Made by a program: the position numbers and the translations under genes. This document shows, in pieces, positions 46,001-58,315 of a DNA stretch of 64,000 bases. Origin of the DNA: Serendipita indica DSM 11827 (taxonomy: Eukaryota > Basidiomycota > Agaricomycetes > Sebacinales > Serendipitaceae); NCBI GenBank assembly GCA_910890315.1, contig CAJVGD010000011.1, positions 926,684 through 990,683 of the forward strand, given 5' to 3'. The notes under the pieces were generated by a model. It saw only the letters and a program-made list of their open reading frames with translations. It searched no databases and had not been told where the DNA came from. Position 1 is the stretch's first letter, and each line of letters starts with the position of its first letter.

Positions 46001-46313
46001 GCGACTACAAGAAGAGATACAGGATGCGGAAAGGGCAGCTGGCCCCAGGAGTTATTGGACTGGATGGATGTGGAGACAGGTCCCGAACAATGCCCACGTC
46101 CCCCACCCACCAATATCTCTTTCAGAACACCGAGAGCAAGCGGAACAAGACGCACGGCTGCATCACGGCCAACAGGATCAGCATCTTGCGCAAGAAGTCC
46201 GGCAGTTTCCTGTTGTAGAGGAAGTCCATGCATCTCCAGAGGAGGAACTAGGACAAAACGTGGCTGTTCCACGTGCATCATCGTCTTATAGGGATCTCAC
46301 TCGAGCGGAGTGA
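40034..46313 (+). CDS. CSC1/OSCA-type (PHM7, RSN1_7TM) osmosensitive cation channel
   Basis: Predicted calcium-permeable, osmotically gated channel of the TMEM63/OSCA/CSC1 family in plasma or internal membranes. Exon 1 (40034-40236) encodes the first TM (VGGFLLFLCWTGYEL) and NWEFGY. Exon 2 (from 40297) gives FPEDKLPEMIGIDQAFY and the third begins WWFTLLHTFTTLPVLLTI. A PHM7 cytosolic domain follows (VMVSNVPVGMRSESEL; TSTAFVTFHSPQDARRC), interrupted by a long charged insert. The multi-helix pore region has FTLFWIIPVGALVALVS, PFYVGWLVFQTAMHSG and FTILNPLVIPFSLIYFGVAV. Small introns at about 42394, 42866, 43120, 43163, 43311, 43458, 43619 and 43789 join cleanly. The last exon encodes a Ser/Arg/Gly-rich cytoplasmic tail of about 835 residues, unusually long for the family. 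It appears intact. Confidence 0.88.
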
Positions 46314-46925
46314 CTATTCGATGTCTATTTCTTCCGGTAGCTTTCGGTTCATTAGTGCATAATTCATGACAGCATCCAATTCTCGCATAGTAATGAACAT
46401 GACGACTTTGGTTTCCTGTTCTCGTATCGACGGCTGAGACTTTAAGCCATGTAAATGAACGCCCGCGTTGGATAATGAAGAAGTCGAACTCCTGGTGGCG
46501 GTGAGTGTCCATCACGGTCGCTGTTGTGGGGCACGTCGTTTGTTTGGCAATTCCCTGTGGATTCTCCAGGGTTTGTAGGCGGATTCCTCCCTTGCTGGCC
46601 TACCTCACTCGCGCCTCGAGGCCCGATCCTCAATCTCTTTCCTGACCGCTTCAACTGCAAGCGACGACTGTGGCCGAAAGAAACTGTACAAATTCGTCAA
46701 GTAATCTAGCCACGATATTGGGTTGTTTATACGCTCTCAGGGGTTTTTACTTGTATTTTATTCCGGTGAGCGGGTATTTCTTTGCCCATATACTCTCAAG
46801 AGTGTCGATATCTGTCTATTTCTACTGACTAGACATCCTATATAGGCCACAGGCGACGTTTGGTGTACTATAGTTGTATGAACTAGGCGAGAAAGCGAAT
46901 CTTCGACCGAGCTTATTCGGGTCGC
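46314..46925. other. Intergenic
   Basis: No gene or repeat recognised. Confidence 0.4.
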
Positions 46926-49900
46926 ATGGACGCACTCCGCATCAAAACACTCGAAGAAGATAATGCATTTCTACGAGGACAAGTCAAGCTTCTCCAGGCG
47001 AGAAATTCACAGTTGGAGGCGAGGATTGCGCAGTTGTCGGTACGTCTTGGCCTCGATTCCGCTCCCTCATCCTCTATTCGTAACCTGGGCACCTTTCCAC
47101 TGGTTATCGTTATCTTCGGAAACCACTTTGCTGTCAAATAGGCGGTATCACTCGCCGCTTCGACCCGGCTTGTGCTTACTCCGGAGTGGGAATGTTGGTC
47201 TAGAATGCCTCTAGAACAATAGTTTTTCCTCGTTTCTACCTGATGGATCTGTACTCAGCCCAGTCGGCTACGAGCGCCGCAGTCCTGTTTCGACCTTGCC
47301 GCTACAGCGTGCAAAATGGGGTTTACATTGTCATGCCAGAGGCAGTCGGCACTAAATCGGTTAAAAATTGTCCTGTGTTCGCAGTTTGACGTCAGCGCGT
47401 GCTTAGCGCCTTTGAATTCGCCTGCTCGCCTCGGACTTTCCCATCATCTTGCGTTACCGCATGCTGACCTGCGCTTCCTACGCACACTCGAACAATGTAG
47501 GCTTTCATCCCATCGTCGTCCTCTTCGGTATCATCCTCGGCCTCGGCTTCGACTTCGTCTGCCTCGACTATCAACGCTCCAACGCCAGTAGATCCTCAAT
47601 CACAAGCTGCTTCAAGATCCGTTAGTGATGACGAGGCTCAGTTTGCCAGGGTCCAATCACCGCAAGAAGAGGAGAGAGGTGAACAACAGCCAGGGAGTGC
47701 GTCGACCGTCGTTGGTGGACAGGACTGGAAATCTACCAACCCTCCTGCGTATCATGGTCCCCCGCTCGAAACTAGTGATGCTGTGTCTCCTAGATCGGCA
47801 TCTTTTGCCAGTAGAGCAAAATCTCCAACCACCCCCATCACCGGCGTTTGGGGACGAAGTTATGATCCTCCTACGCCACGCCCTACACCGATCCGATCAA
47901 AACCTCCGACCCCCGTCCTAGGTGTGCCAACTAGTTCTGTCATCCGAATCACGCATGCCAGTTTACCGGCTGGCGGAGGAAGTGGAGGACGATATAGGTC
48001 AAAAACATTACCTCCTCTTGCAACCTCGCTCACCAGTGCCTCGTCCAATCGTCGTGGGGCGCCTACAATACTTTCTGCCGTCAATGGGACACCTACCCAT
48101 GCCATTCCTCCCCCACCGATGTCGATAACTCATCCCAGTATCCTTAAACGTATCTTTCAATTTGCAACAAGCACTCATCTCATTTCCACTGATCCGTTCT
48201 TCCAAGATGCCACGACCAATGCGTGGTTTCTTTCACTCAAGACAATCAAATCTTTGTGTCTCTTATCCAAAGAGTGTCATATTCTTGCTCTCCCCCTTCT
48301 CTACACCTCGATCCGCCTCCGTCGAATACCGCAACTCGCTGCGCTCGTCCAGACTCTCGAATTTAGAGCGCGCTTCACTCCGCCGTGGCTCGTGGGATCC
48401 AACCACTATGGCTCGTACACCAGATCGCTCGATCTCTCCTTCTACATCCCTCCAGAGTGGAACAACCTCTACGTCGAAGACGTACGCCGCCTCATCGCGT
48501 GTGTACCCAATCTGCAAATCTACCGCTCCCGACCCATGCTCGCGATCGAAGGTCCGAGACCGGTACCACCGCCCATCATGAGCTGCCTAGGCGAGATGCG
48601 CAACGAGTTGCTGAGCGAGCTCGAGTTATCGGAGCAGGAAGGCCCACAAATGACCGATCTCGTACGGTTATTGCAGAGCTGCACATATCTCGAGGCACTC
48701 ACGCTCGGTCTGTACGTCTTTGACGGTGGTCTTGGACGAGAAACGCCGGTTCTTAGGCTTCCAAGCCTGAAAAGGTTGGAGGTCAAGGTGACCAACAGAT
48801 CCACGCCCGGATCCTTTGCATCCTTTCCGTCTCCGCACGTTCTCGTCGAGGCCTCTAAATGGGACCTACCTCATCTAGAAGCGCTCACTCTCGTGCTCCA
48901 TGACGAGATCAAGGTGCCCTTTACAGCACTCAACCCGTTCCTGAATATACATGGACACAAACTCAAGACATTGACATTGAGAGACGTGAACCCGCTCATG
49001 CGCGCACCTCCGCTTCAAATCTCGGGAATACTCTCACGCTGTCCTAATCTCCTGGAAGTCAAAGTTGTCGCATCTTCAACAGCACCACTACATCTCGCCC
49101 GACCACACGCATGCTTGGAGCGTGTGAGATTTCTGGGCGTCGCACCTGGGAGCAAGCAGGATGGGGGTAATTCAGATGCGCTCTTAGAGCACTTGACCGT
49201 CTTCTCCGTTGATAATTTGGAGAGTCGAGCAAGGTTCCCATCTCTGAAGGAAATAGTTATTCAGGAGAAGAGGACGTCAAGGCGACCGAGGCGTTGAGAT
49301 TTCTGTGGCAAGACTCGCTAGGGAGTGACGTGCGGGTGATCTGCGTCGGTATTGATGGAGATGTCGTCGACATACCTTCGCCAACGCAGCTATTGGCGAT
49401 GGCCACTGGTACAAACGCCAATGGAACGAAAAGTAGTTGGGATACCTTTGGTGGTGTAGAGGAAGACGATGAAGAAGAGTGGCTTCCCTCAGATCCAGAC
49501 GATGAACCAGACGATGAGTCCACTGTGGATGGCGAGGGTGCCCGTGGAGGGTGGAATAGCGACGACGAGTACGAGTATCTCGCTGGAGACGAGGATGACC
49601 TCGGAGAAGATGAAGAAGAAACTGTCAAGGACTCGAGGAGTGGCAGGGGACGGGATGATGATCAATTCGATCACACAACTGCGCTTCTCATCTTCCAAGA
49701 CTCAAGCGCGCCGCGAAAAGGACGACACTCGTTTGTCCCCTCCTTTAGTGTCGAGCGTAGTGCGGCTGCCGCAGGAGGTACTAGGGGTGGAGGAAGCGGC
49801 AGTGGTGGGGCGAGCGCCTGATAACGAATCCTCGTGCAAGTGTAGACGAACATGGTCGTATCCACGGTCAAGGAAACGGCCATGCAGCCCATGCGAGCCT

Positions 49901-50306
49901 TGGACACGGCTCCTCATTTGGACTGAGACATAGCACGGGTCCCGACGCTGGCGTCTCCCACCACTCTCGTGAGCAATCGTTGGGTGCAAGTATAGGTCAC
50001 CACGCACGCGAGACATCTTACCCCTCCCAAAATGGGCAAGCGACAAGTCAAAATCACAACACTACCATCAATACGAACGTGAACAGTGCTGTCGCTGCAG
50101 GGAATGCCGGTGCCAGTGCGCATGCTGGCACAACCAGTGTCGTCAGTGCTGGTCGGATGAGCCACCATGGGTCGGGAACTGGGACGACGCGTGTAGGATC
50201 TGTGATCTCAAGCGTACCTCGATGGGACCCAGCTCAAGTTCGCGTATGTGGTGAAACGACTCTGCGGCGGAGGATGAAAACGAAGAGGTTGGGATTAGAC
50301 AATTAG
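46926..50306 (+). CDS. Coiled-coil, F-box-like/LRR-like protein with Gly/His/Asn-rich tail
   Basis: Exon 1 (46926-47039) encodes a leucine-zipper-like coiled coil (IKTLEEDNAFLRGQVKLL). After a long intron (to about 47500, structure uncertain) comes a Ser/Pro-rich linker. An F-box-like helix region (HPSILKRIFQF.. IKSLCLLSKECHILALP) follows, then leucine-rich segments (YTRSLDLSFYIPPEW, LPSLKRLEVKV, LPHLEALTLVLHD, LKTLTLRDVNP). The frame stops at 49295-49297, but KATEALRFLWQDSL continues in another frame. One added base near 49265-49272 would join them (..QEEEDVKATEAL..). An acidic stretch (49455-49620) and a low-complexity Gly/His/Asn-rich end to 50306 follow, the latter via an unresolved intron. 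Likely an SCF-type adaptor or scaffold, by analogy only. Confidence 0.6.
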
Positions 50307-51014
50307 GCAGGATCGTACTGGCTCTATGAGCTATCTTTCTCAATGGGGGACCCCGGTGACTCTCGTAGATGCACTAAGGTTGACGACTGCGCTCTATACC
50401 CGATTCAAAAGGACTCTCTAGCGCGGCTATTTCTTTCGAATGGATCGGATCATTTATGCTGTCCTGTCGATATGTATTCAACGTAGGATAAATGTGAATG
50501 TAATTTCCTTGGTAACTGCGACCCGAGGAGAGTGAGATGGCCACATCCATTCAAATGACGACATCCACAGCTTATCGGTTGGAACACGAGAATGAAAATA
50601 TTGGGATAATTGTTTAGTGACGCCCGAAGTTCACCTCGACGCTGAGTGCGTTGCTCAACGGTTGCATCCCCTTTTGCCCAAACACGATTCCGATATGCAA
50701 AAGGTGAGGAATAAATATGCCTCTATTCCATGTATAGAGTAACCATTCAGACGCGAAAAGTAAAAAGGTTGGCAGTATGCCCGACTTGAACCTTGGCCAC
50801 GTGTTTTTGATGCATGTACGTTTGTGTTCTTGAGCAGGTATACCGAAGTGACACCCTGCACACTATATGGACCCGCTCCGAGATGGGTCGCCCCGACTCG
50901 TCGATATGCTTATCTGCTTCGCGTGTATGCACCGCGGATGTTTGTAGATCATCAACATATGGATTCAAGGCCTACTGTGGGCTAAATTTGATGTAAAGAG
51001 CTACCAACCTCTAC
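50307..51014. other. Intergenic with a possible further Pol III-like element
   Basis: No coding gene. On the minus strand a B-box-like GGTTCAAGTCG (about 50783-50793) is followed by a T5 run (about 50762-50766). The characteristic stem of copies 1-4 is not present, so membership in that family is doubtful. Confidence 0.35.
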
Positions 51015-53762
51015 TTAATTTCCCTTCGGCTTTGGCTTTATTATCACCACCGCCTCATCGTCCCGACCTACGTCGTATGGCACAGGCTTGGATTTGGAAA
51101 CACCTGTATACTCCTGAAGGAGGCTAGAGAAGGCCTGATAGCCAAAGTCTTCTAGTTGTCCTGCGTAAAACTTGACATTGGTGATCTCTAAATCGATCTG
51201 CACAAATAGAGTAGCAAGTGATGCCTTGAGGCTCGGGTTCGTGTCGGTATATTCCTTCAATTTTCCCACAAAGTCGGTGAGCCTTGCTGCGTATCCCTTG
51301 AGATCCTCCTTGTCGCGGACCGCATACGAGTTGCCGTACGCAAAATTTGGCCACTTGGAGTTTTTGAACTCCCTGAGCTGTTGGGCAAATTCTTCGCGTA
51401 TTTGCTGAATGGAAGACTGCAGGTGGGATACTGCTCCGAGTGTCATGTACAATTTGCGGAGCATGACGGTGAGTTTATTGACGAGCCGTTCGAGTTCGTA
51501 GTCCTCTGAGAATTTAAGCTTCGCGTTGAGGATAAAGTCGAGCTTTCCTGCGGTGCACTGCTTACGCGCGAGCCTCTCCGTCGTACCGCGATCGCGGAAA
51601 ATAGCATTGAGAGCCTCCCGGCGTGCGTTGTTATTGACGCCACTAATTTCCAGGACGCCGTCATAGAAATAAGACCATACGATCTTGACCTCTTTTATGT
51701 GACGAACGGCGCAGAAAATGAGGATCCAATAAAAGGACTCGTAATCGTGCCAATCGCGATGGAGTGGCCAATTATCCAATGCAATGGCCATGTACCTGAC
51801 GGTACCCTGAGGACGCATGTCAACAAATCAAGTCGCAGAACGAGTTACTTGTACTGTACCGTAAGGTCTGGCCGTGGCGTCTTCCTCCCGGTTGAGGGTG
51901 GCGCCCCATCCAACTTCTGTGTCTCCGTCGTATTATAGGAGATTTTGTAGATCTGGGCGAGGTCTTTCGCTGTTCTTGCATAGTCGAGGTCAATGAGCAT
52001 GCCGCGTCGAGTATCTCCAGACTTGGCCGGTGAAACTTGAATAAGAATATTGTCAAGGGAGATATCTCGATGGAGAATATTGGCCTTAGTGAACAGATCA
52101 TTATGAGCTGAGAAAAGTCAGAGTCATACTATGATCATACAGGCTTCACTCACTCCGGAGGCATTGACGTAGAACGTCAATAAGCTCTTTGGTGGAGGTA
52201 AAGTTAGTGAGCTCTGTTCCGACTCCATCGAATAGATGCCAACAAGCGCGCCGCGCAACACCATCCTTAAGACGCTCGGCTTCGGAGACAGTCATAAACT
52301 TGCCCCGGGACTGCGCGCGATCCTCTGCCTCTGCGGATGAGAAAAGACGAGGAAGACAAATTCTGACTCTTTGTACAGCTCCTTCACTTTGCCGTCGTTG
52401 AAATAAGTAGCCTCTGCGTCCCGACTTAGAAACGGCCAGCTCGTCTTGAGAGTCTTCGTCTTCTTCAGAATATCTTCATCCGTCACACTCTCGATTTTCA
52501 TTGCCTCGAAGAACTTTTTCTCGATGCAGATGTATACCTTTGTGCCGCGACTTACAATATTGGCTGCGCGCCAGATAGGGTGCTTGAATACGAGGTAGAC
52601 GATCGGAGGCAGGTGTTCCTTTGTTGATTCATACACTCCAATCTGCCACATGAAGCTGGTTTTCATGACCTTGGCCCATCCTTTCTCAGGGGGGACACCC
52701 CTCCAGCTGGCATACTTTGGGATGAGAAAATCGAGCTTTTCTGAGTGCTCCTGCTTCCACTGATACTCGGTGAACTCCATCCTGTCACGAAATGCATCCG
52801 CCATGGACACTTCTGGGGATTTGTCGTCCTTCTCGGTGGTGCGCCAGTTGAGGCCGAGGCCGCTGCGTGATGTGATGGCGGCGAAGAGTTTGTATAAGGG
52901 AAGTACCTCCTCCTTCTCCTTGTATAGGAATGACTCGCTGACTACAACTCCAGTAGCGGTCCACTTCCAGAGTCGCATCTTGTGTCCAGTCACGGTGATG
53001 GAGTAAATGTAGCGACAAGGGTTGGATGGAAATTGTGCAAGGCTGACGTAGCGATTGATTTGATCGCATAGGTCAACTTGAGCACGCGAGTACTGAATTT
53101 CTTGGCTGGGATCCTCCGACAAATTCGGGTCATCCTTGAAGTTGCGTTTCACTTCGACTACAATTCCAGGGCAATAGAATAGAGTAGGCCCCCAGGAACC
53201 AGATTCCTCGCCATATTTGTCCCCTTTAAAGGTAATTAATAGGTCTGGCCCCGCTTTTGCATCAAGACTGAGGTCTTCGTCAAGTTCTTCACGCAGGGAG
53301 TGAGTGTCCAAACACACAAGCGGGACTCCAGCTCGATCGATGCAGTCTTGAAACCCCTTCCGCTAATGGCTGGTCAGCACGGTTAATAGTTAAAGTACAT
53401 CCACATACCAGTGGTTCGTACATAGAAAGCTCGGTAACCTTAGGGTTGACCTTGTCGTTTGCATCGTAAATTTTGAGGTCAAAGGGTTTAAAGTCTTTCA
53501 GGTTCATGTCATCGAACGTTATCCCGTTTGCTTTCAACTCGTCGTCCGCGAACAAGTTCGCGTCCTTCACCACGATGTTTTCCAGGATTTGGGTCATGCC
53601 TGGACGAGCGAACGAATTAATGACATCAAACGCTCGCGTTTCGATCTGGGTTGAATTGCTGAAGGTCGACGACGCGGAGTTGGTGCCCACACTTGAGGTT
53701 CGGCTTCTTTGTTCCTTGCTGCCCTTGCTCTTTCTTTCACTCGCCGACGAATTTTGACTCAT
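51015..53762 (-). CDS. FunK1-type fungal protein kinase
   Basis: Paralog of the disrupted gene at 19.8-28.8 kb. Start ATG 53762 (MSQNSSASERKSKG). Exon 1 ends ..SMYEPL with donor GTATGT (about 53409). Exon 2 contains the FunK1 N-terminal region (VPLVCLDTH, GIVVEVKRNF, INRYVSLAQFP, GHKMRLWKW, IVSRGTKVYICIEK). A phase-0 intron of about 59 nt near 52310-52370 best joins FNDGK to AEDRAQSRGKFMTV. Then VGTELTNFTSTKELIDVL, the catalytic loop ILHRDISLDNIL, and MLIDLDYA with DLD in place of DFG, as usual in FunK1. After one more intron comes GTVRYMAIALDNWPL and an alpha-helical C-lobe ending KPKPKGN. The classic N-lobe VAIK lysine is not evident, so activity is uncertain. Confidence 0.8.
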
Positions 53763-54778
53763 GGTGATAGATGGAGGGAAGGTGAGCCCAGACGGCAACT
53801 TCTTTGCAAAATGAGCGGATTGAAGCTCTGGTATTTGTACTCGACGCTACAGCTCCTGCGTGACGTAGGAGCAAAAAGAGTTTATCGGACGCATTGCGGC
53901 GCCTGCAGAGCTCCGTGACAGGAGAAGGGGGGTTAAACTGCGATGGCGTAGGGCTCAACCGTCCTCTTGCATTGTCCAGTGTCGAGAGATTCGGGGTGGT
54001 TTGAATATGTCAATCGCACTGAAAAACAGCATATTTCGGGAGGAGAGTGCGGCTGGGCTAGAGGACGGAGTTCTATTCACGGATCAGGCCAAGGATCGTG
54101 CATTCTGTAACACCCAGACCCACCCTGTTATTTAAGAGAGGAATACCCGTATTGATAAGAATATCCTGTTCTCGAAATCTCGGCGCTCGGAGTTGTCCTA
54201 TCAGAGTGGCCATCACGGATATTGTGAAGCTCCTGTATTCAACACGGATGATGGTTCTGGATTTTCATATCGAAATTGGCCAGCAATTATGGCAGTTTCA
54301 TATCGATGTGGTTGACGGACCCGCCCATCCAACGTTGTGTGTCAAAAGTACCGCTCGTCCTCACCGGAGAGTACTCATATTGCTCTAAAACTTAAGAATC
54401 AGGTTCTCCGACAGGTGTTCTTCGGGAAGAGGCGTCCTCCGCTGATAGTCAATGGCGAGGTTCTGGTCAAGGGATTGGCCCCACCGAAAAGGGAGAGTGA
54501 GGTCGGATTACTCCTTGAGCCCTTCATGATTATTCGCTAATTTCAGAAAATGAAAAGCGAGACTGCGTCAGTTCTGGCAACACTCTGCCTTTGTATTCAA
54601 CAATAGTCATGTATTGTTCCTAGGTAGGGGTTCCTGTAAAGCTAGGAGACGCCGCCCAGCCTCGCGCGTCATCTTCTTGCCGCCGTTCACTGCGGCCATT
54701 GACCACGTACGCCTCTTGATACATTTACAGGATAATCTCATATGCACACACTAGTTATCTACATAAAGAACTGTTAGA
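53763..54778. other. Intergenic between FunK1 and a small + strand gene
   Basis: About 1 kb, presumably divergent promoters. Short ORFs (e.g. 54098-54388) have no support. Confidence 0.4.
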
Positions 54779-55292
54779 ATGTCCAAGCAGTTTTACGTCC
54801 AGCTCACACATGGTTCGTTGTATCAGAGTATAATGCACCTACACATCGTCTAATCCTCTCTATATAGGAATCCAAGGTGGAATCATGCCACCAAACCCGA
54901 CGTCCATCCAGACGCTGACGTCTGCCCCCGAGAACGGACAGCCATCTCTGCTCTTCAAACAGACCAAGCGCTCTCATGATCAACCCAAATTGCCAGACGA
55001 ACCCACGATCCAGTCTACTGCCGCCGTGTCCAAGATCAGCCAAATCGACGGCCTGATCGCAGAGCTCGAGGGGATTCTGAAGAAGCTGCCGACTGAGAAT
55101 CCACCAGGTGGAAAGGATATCTACGGGTTAGATATTGGACTCATGTACGGGAGCGATAACGTCGAGTGGATGAACGCTGCGCCGAGTGGCTGCGGCGGTG
55201 GCTTTTCCGAGGTCGAACCAACGCCAGAACAGATTGAGCAATTCAAGCGTGCGGTTGCGATTGTAGAAGAGATTGGAAATCTGTCCCAGTAG
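54779..55292 (+). CDS. Small conserved-looking hypothetical protein (2 exons)
   Basis: Exon 1 is ATG 54779 (MSKQFYVQLTHG), then an intron from about 54813 to 54868, then exon 2 to 55292. The protein is about 150 residues. It has a Pro/Thr-rich N-terminus (PPNPTSIQTLTSAP), a helical segment (ISQIDGLIAELEGILKKL), a Gly-rich loop (GKDIYGLDIGLMYGSD) and a C-terminal helix (TPEQIEQFKRAVAIVEEIG). No TM or signal is seen and I recognise no domain. Clean splicing and codon-like composition support it as real. Confidence 0.6.
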
Positions 55293-55751
55293 GCGTATGG
55301 AAATAGGAGACGTTCTCAGAGTTTGCCATAGGAGCGCTAGAGGGCACGATTGGCAATAGTAAACTGAATAGACATGCTGCCAGAGCTTGGTTAGCTGCCA
55401 GAATTTCCATCGAGAACTAGGCCTCTTTTGGTTGGTCCTCCTAGAGGCTTGAGCATTATCTCCAGAAACTAATCAACGTTATCCTATACTAGTTTTATCA
55501 TAATGAACCACAGAGTCCAACTCTTTGGAAGCGAGTGGTGCTGCCGTATATTCCTTGTTGGCCCTCAACTGCGTGGACGCGCTTTTCGTTATTCCGACCT
55601 GGGCTCATTGAACCTATTCGGAATCCTTTCTCCTCCCATCAGACCTTGAGGAGACGTCCGAACGTTCGTCACGAGGGTGTTGACGCCAACAACTCGTCCA
55701 AATCCGCATCCCCCCTCCCGTAGGACACTCTGAGAGGCAATCAGAGCGGAA
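55293..55751. other. Intergenic
   Basis: Nothing recognised; presumed promoter of the phosphatase gene. Confidence 0.4.
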
Positions 55752-58093
55752 ATGTCGCATTATAAAGAATACGAGCGCATACCGTTGGCCGACTCGACGC
55801 TCGACGACGAACGTTTCCATGCTGAACAAGCGTATGCGGAAGGCTACGCCGGCGGTAGCACCAAGGAATCTCAATCGAAATTCCAAGAGGGGGATACTCG
55901 GATATGGAGCCGGATAGTGCGACCCGTGAGCCTTATCCCGCTTTTCGCAGGCTTCGTCGGCGGCATCCTCTGCACCCTCATTCTTCGCTTCGTCTTCCCA
56001 TGCTACTCCAGCCCCTCGGACCTTCTCCACCATTCTATTACACCACCATTTGAGCATCCTAGCGTCGCCCGTCCACCGTCGTATGCAGGGACATTTTCTT
56101 TTCCCAAGGATATTGGCGCGACAGAGGTACACGAGTACCCACCAGCGTCGCCGACAAATCAGAAGCCAGAGCATTTCCCGACCGAGATAGGGTACCCCGG
56201 TCCAACGGCTACGGGTGCGGAGCCTGGTTTGGTCATGACGGCTGGAGCGGGCTTGTATCCGTCGTGGAAAGGAACAGACGGTCTCGTCGGTGCGCCAACG
56301 TGGGATAAGCACTCGTCTTCGTCGGACGAGTTTCCAAGTTGGATTGAAGAAGCCGACGAGATATCCGGCAAGGGCAAGCCACCCAAGGAAAAATTCAACA
56401 TTTTCCACAACTGGGGAAACCTTTCGCCATTCTACTCTGTTCCGAGATCCTCGTTTGGAATCGAGTCTGGACCAGAGGTGCCGTATGGTTGCGAGCTGAA
56501 GGGTGCGCATATTCTTCATCGACATGGAGCGCGATATCCTACTACGTGGTGTACGTACTTCTTTCATAGTTTCCACCGACTGGTCTTTCTTACACATGCC
56601 ATAGTCGGATACGGGTCCCCCAGTGCCTTTGCCTCGCGCCTCCATGCTGCCGCTGAGAATTCGACAACTCCACTCAAAGCCACTGGTGCACTCGAGTTTC
56701 TCAACACGTGGACATACAAACTCGGTGGAGAAGTTCTGACGCCGTTTGGACGACAGCAGCTGTTCGATCTCGGAGTCAGTATGCGCATGAAGTATGGTAG
56801 CTTGCTCGAGGGCTTCAAGAACGTGAGTCTCCAAAGTTGAATGCGAGTACATTGGCTAACAGTTTCTCCATCTGCTAGCGTCTTCCCGTGTTCAGAACAG
56901 AGTCGCAGGATCGTATGCTGGCGAGTGCGACCAACTTTGCTCTTGGCTTCTTTGGATGGCCTTTGGAGAACAAACTATTGCTTAGTGTCACCGTGGAAGA
57001 GAATGGGGTGCGTCTGCGTTTTCTACCTTTCCAAGTACTCACGATTTCGCAGTACAACAACACTCTTGCGCCATACAAGACGTGTCCCAATGACAATAAT
57101 CCAACCATTGGCGGACGTGGATACTACTACGTTGAGAAGTGGACTCATGTCTACCTTGAGGAGGCGCGGCATCGAATTCAAAAGATGCTACATGGATACC
57201 CTCTTGGAATAGAAGATATCTATACTATGCAGATGATGTGTCCTTACGAGGTGCGTATCTTCTCGGGGCGATGCCGGCGGCAGTTTGATGGCCTTTAGAC
57301 CGTCGCACTTGGGTACTCAAGTTTTGCGAGCTCTTTACCGAAGAAGAGTGGGAGGGATTCGAATATGCGCTTGACCTCTACTTTTGGTACGTTTACCTTT
57401 CGTCTAAGCGAAACCCCTACTCACCGCAAGCAAAGGTACGATTCTGGATTCGGCAGTCCCGTCGCACGCGCCCTGGGATCGGGCTATGTGCTCGAAATGC
57501 TCTCACGACTCACGCAAACGCCCATTTCGGGGCACTCTTCGCCAATCTCCGACCCATCTAAATTGTTCAGCGTAAACACAACGCTCGATTCGGATAGCCT
57601 GATGTTCCCACTCGACCAACCGCTCTATGTCGACGCGACACACGAGGTGGTGATTGTAAACATCTTGACGGCGCTGAACGTGACGGTGCTCGCAGAGGAC
57701 GGTCCGCCTGGGTATACGAAGATGAAGCGTGGGCGACGATGGATTACGAGCCGTATAGCGCCGTTTGCGTCAAATGTTCAAGTTCAACGTACGCCTTTTA
57801 CCTTTTTGTTAGTATTGATGCTAAATGATAACCTAGTTCTCCAATGCTCTGCAAACGAGTTGAAAGACGACACTCAAGTCCGAATCATTCTCAACGATGG
57901 CGTCGTCGCGCTCACGGGTATCGAAGGGTGTCCAGAGCAAAAGGATGGCATGTGCCCTCAGGAGACGTTTATCAAGTCGCAGAAGAAGTTGGTCGAGGGG
58001 AGTGATTGGGAGTGGGCGTGCCATGGCAATTGGAGCGTTCCGGAGGGGGATAGGTGGAGGACGATGACGGGAGATCCACCTTCCAAAGATTAG
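55752..58093 (+). CDS. Membrane-anchored histidine acid phosphatase (MINPP/phytase-like), 1-nt frameshift
   Basis: Predicted type II membrane protein. A cytosolic N-terminus (SHYKEYERIPLADSTL) is followed by a TM helix (LIPLFAGFVGGILCTLIL), a Pro/Gly-rich stalk, then the branch-2 histidine phosphatase domain with catalytic ILHRHGARYP (about 56510-56545). A distal acid/base candidate lies in DATHEVV (about 57630-57650). Likely substrates are inositol polyphosphates or other phosphomonoesters on the luminal or outer side. Introns fit near 56551-56604, 56823-56878, 57009-57052, 57251-57298, 57387-57435 and 57789-57835. In the fifth exon TVALGYSSFCELFTEEEWEG is interrupted because a T run (57322-57325) is one T short. 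Splicing instead to the AG at 57319-57321 would keep frame but delete the TVALGYS segment. Otherwise complete. Confidence 0.8.
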
Positions 58094-58315
58094 ACATACA
58101 CGGGAGATAACGGTGTAATATATTGAATCAACGTCTTTACAAAAATAAAATACATCCTCGTTGAGGTAGGTCCACCGTCATGGCGTCTGCATCGCATATC
58201 TGTCAACGGGAATTAGCAGTTTTTGTCATGAGAAGGACGGTCACCTACTCAAGCTTGTATTTGATTGCCTGTTGTTCATACGCAGCCAGTTCATAAATCT
58301 GGTAAATCCGACCCG

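Noticed and set aside
50762-50900. Fifth member of the Pol III-type family
   Set aside because: A B-box-like motif and T run are present, but the diagnostic stem and palindrome are missing.
55614-56852. 412-codon minus-strand ORF opposite the phosphatase
   Set aside because: Arg/Trp-rich antisense shadow; the + strand has the RHGARYP motif and clean splicing.
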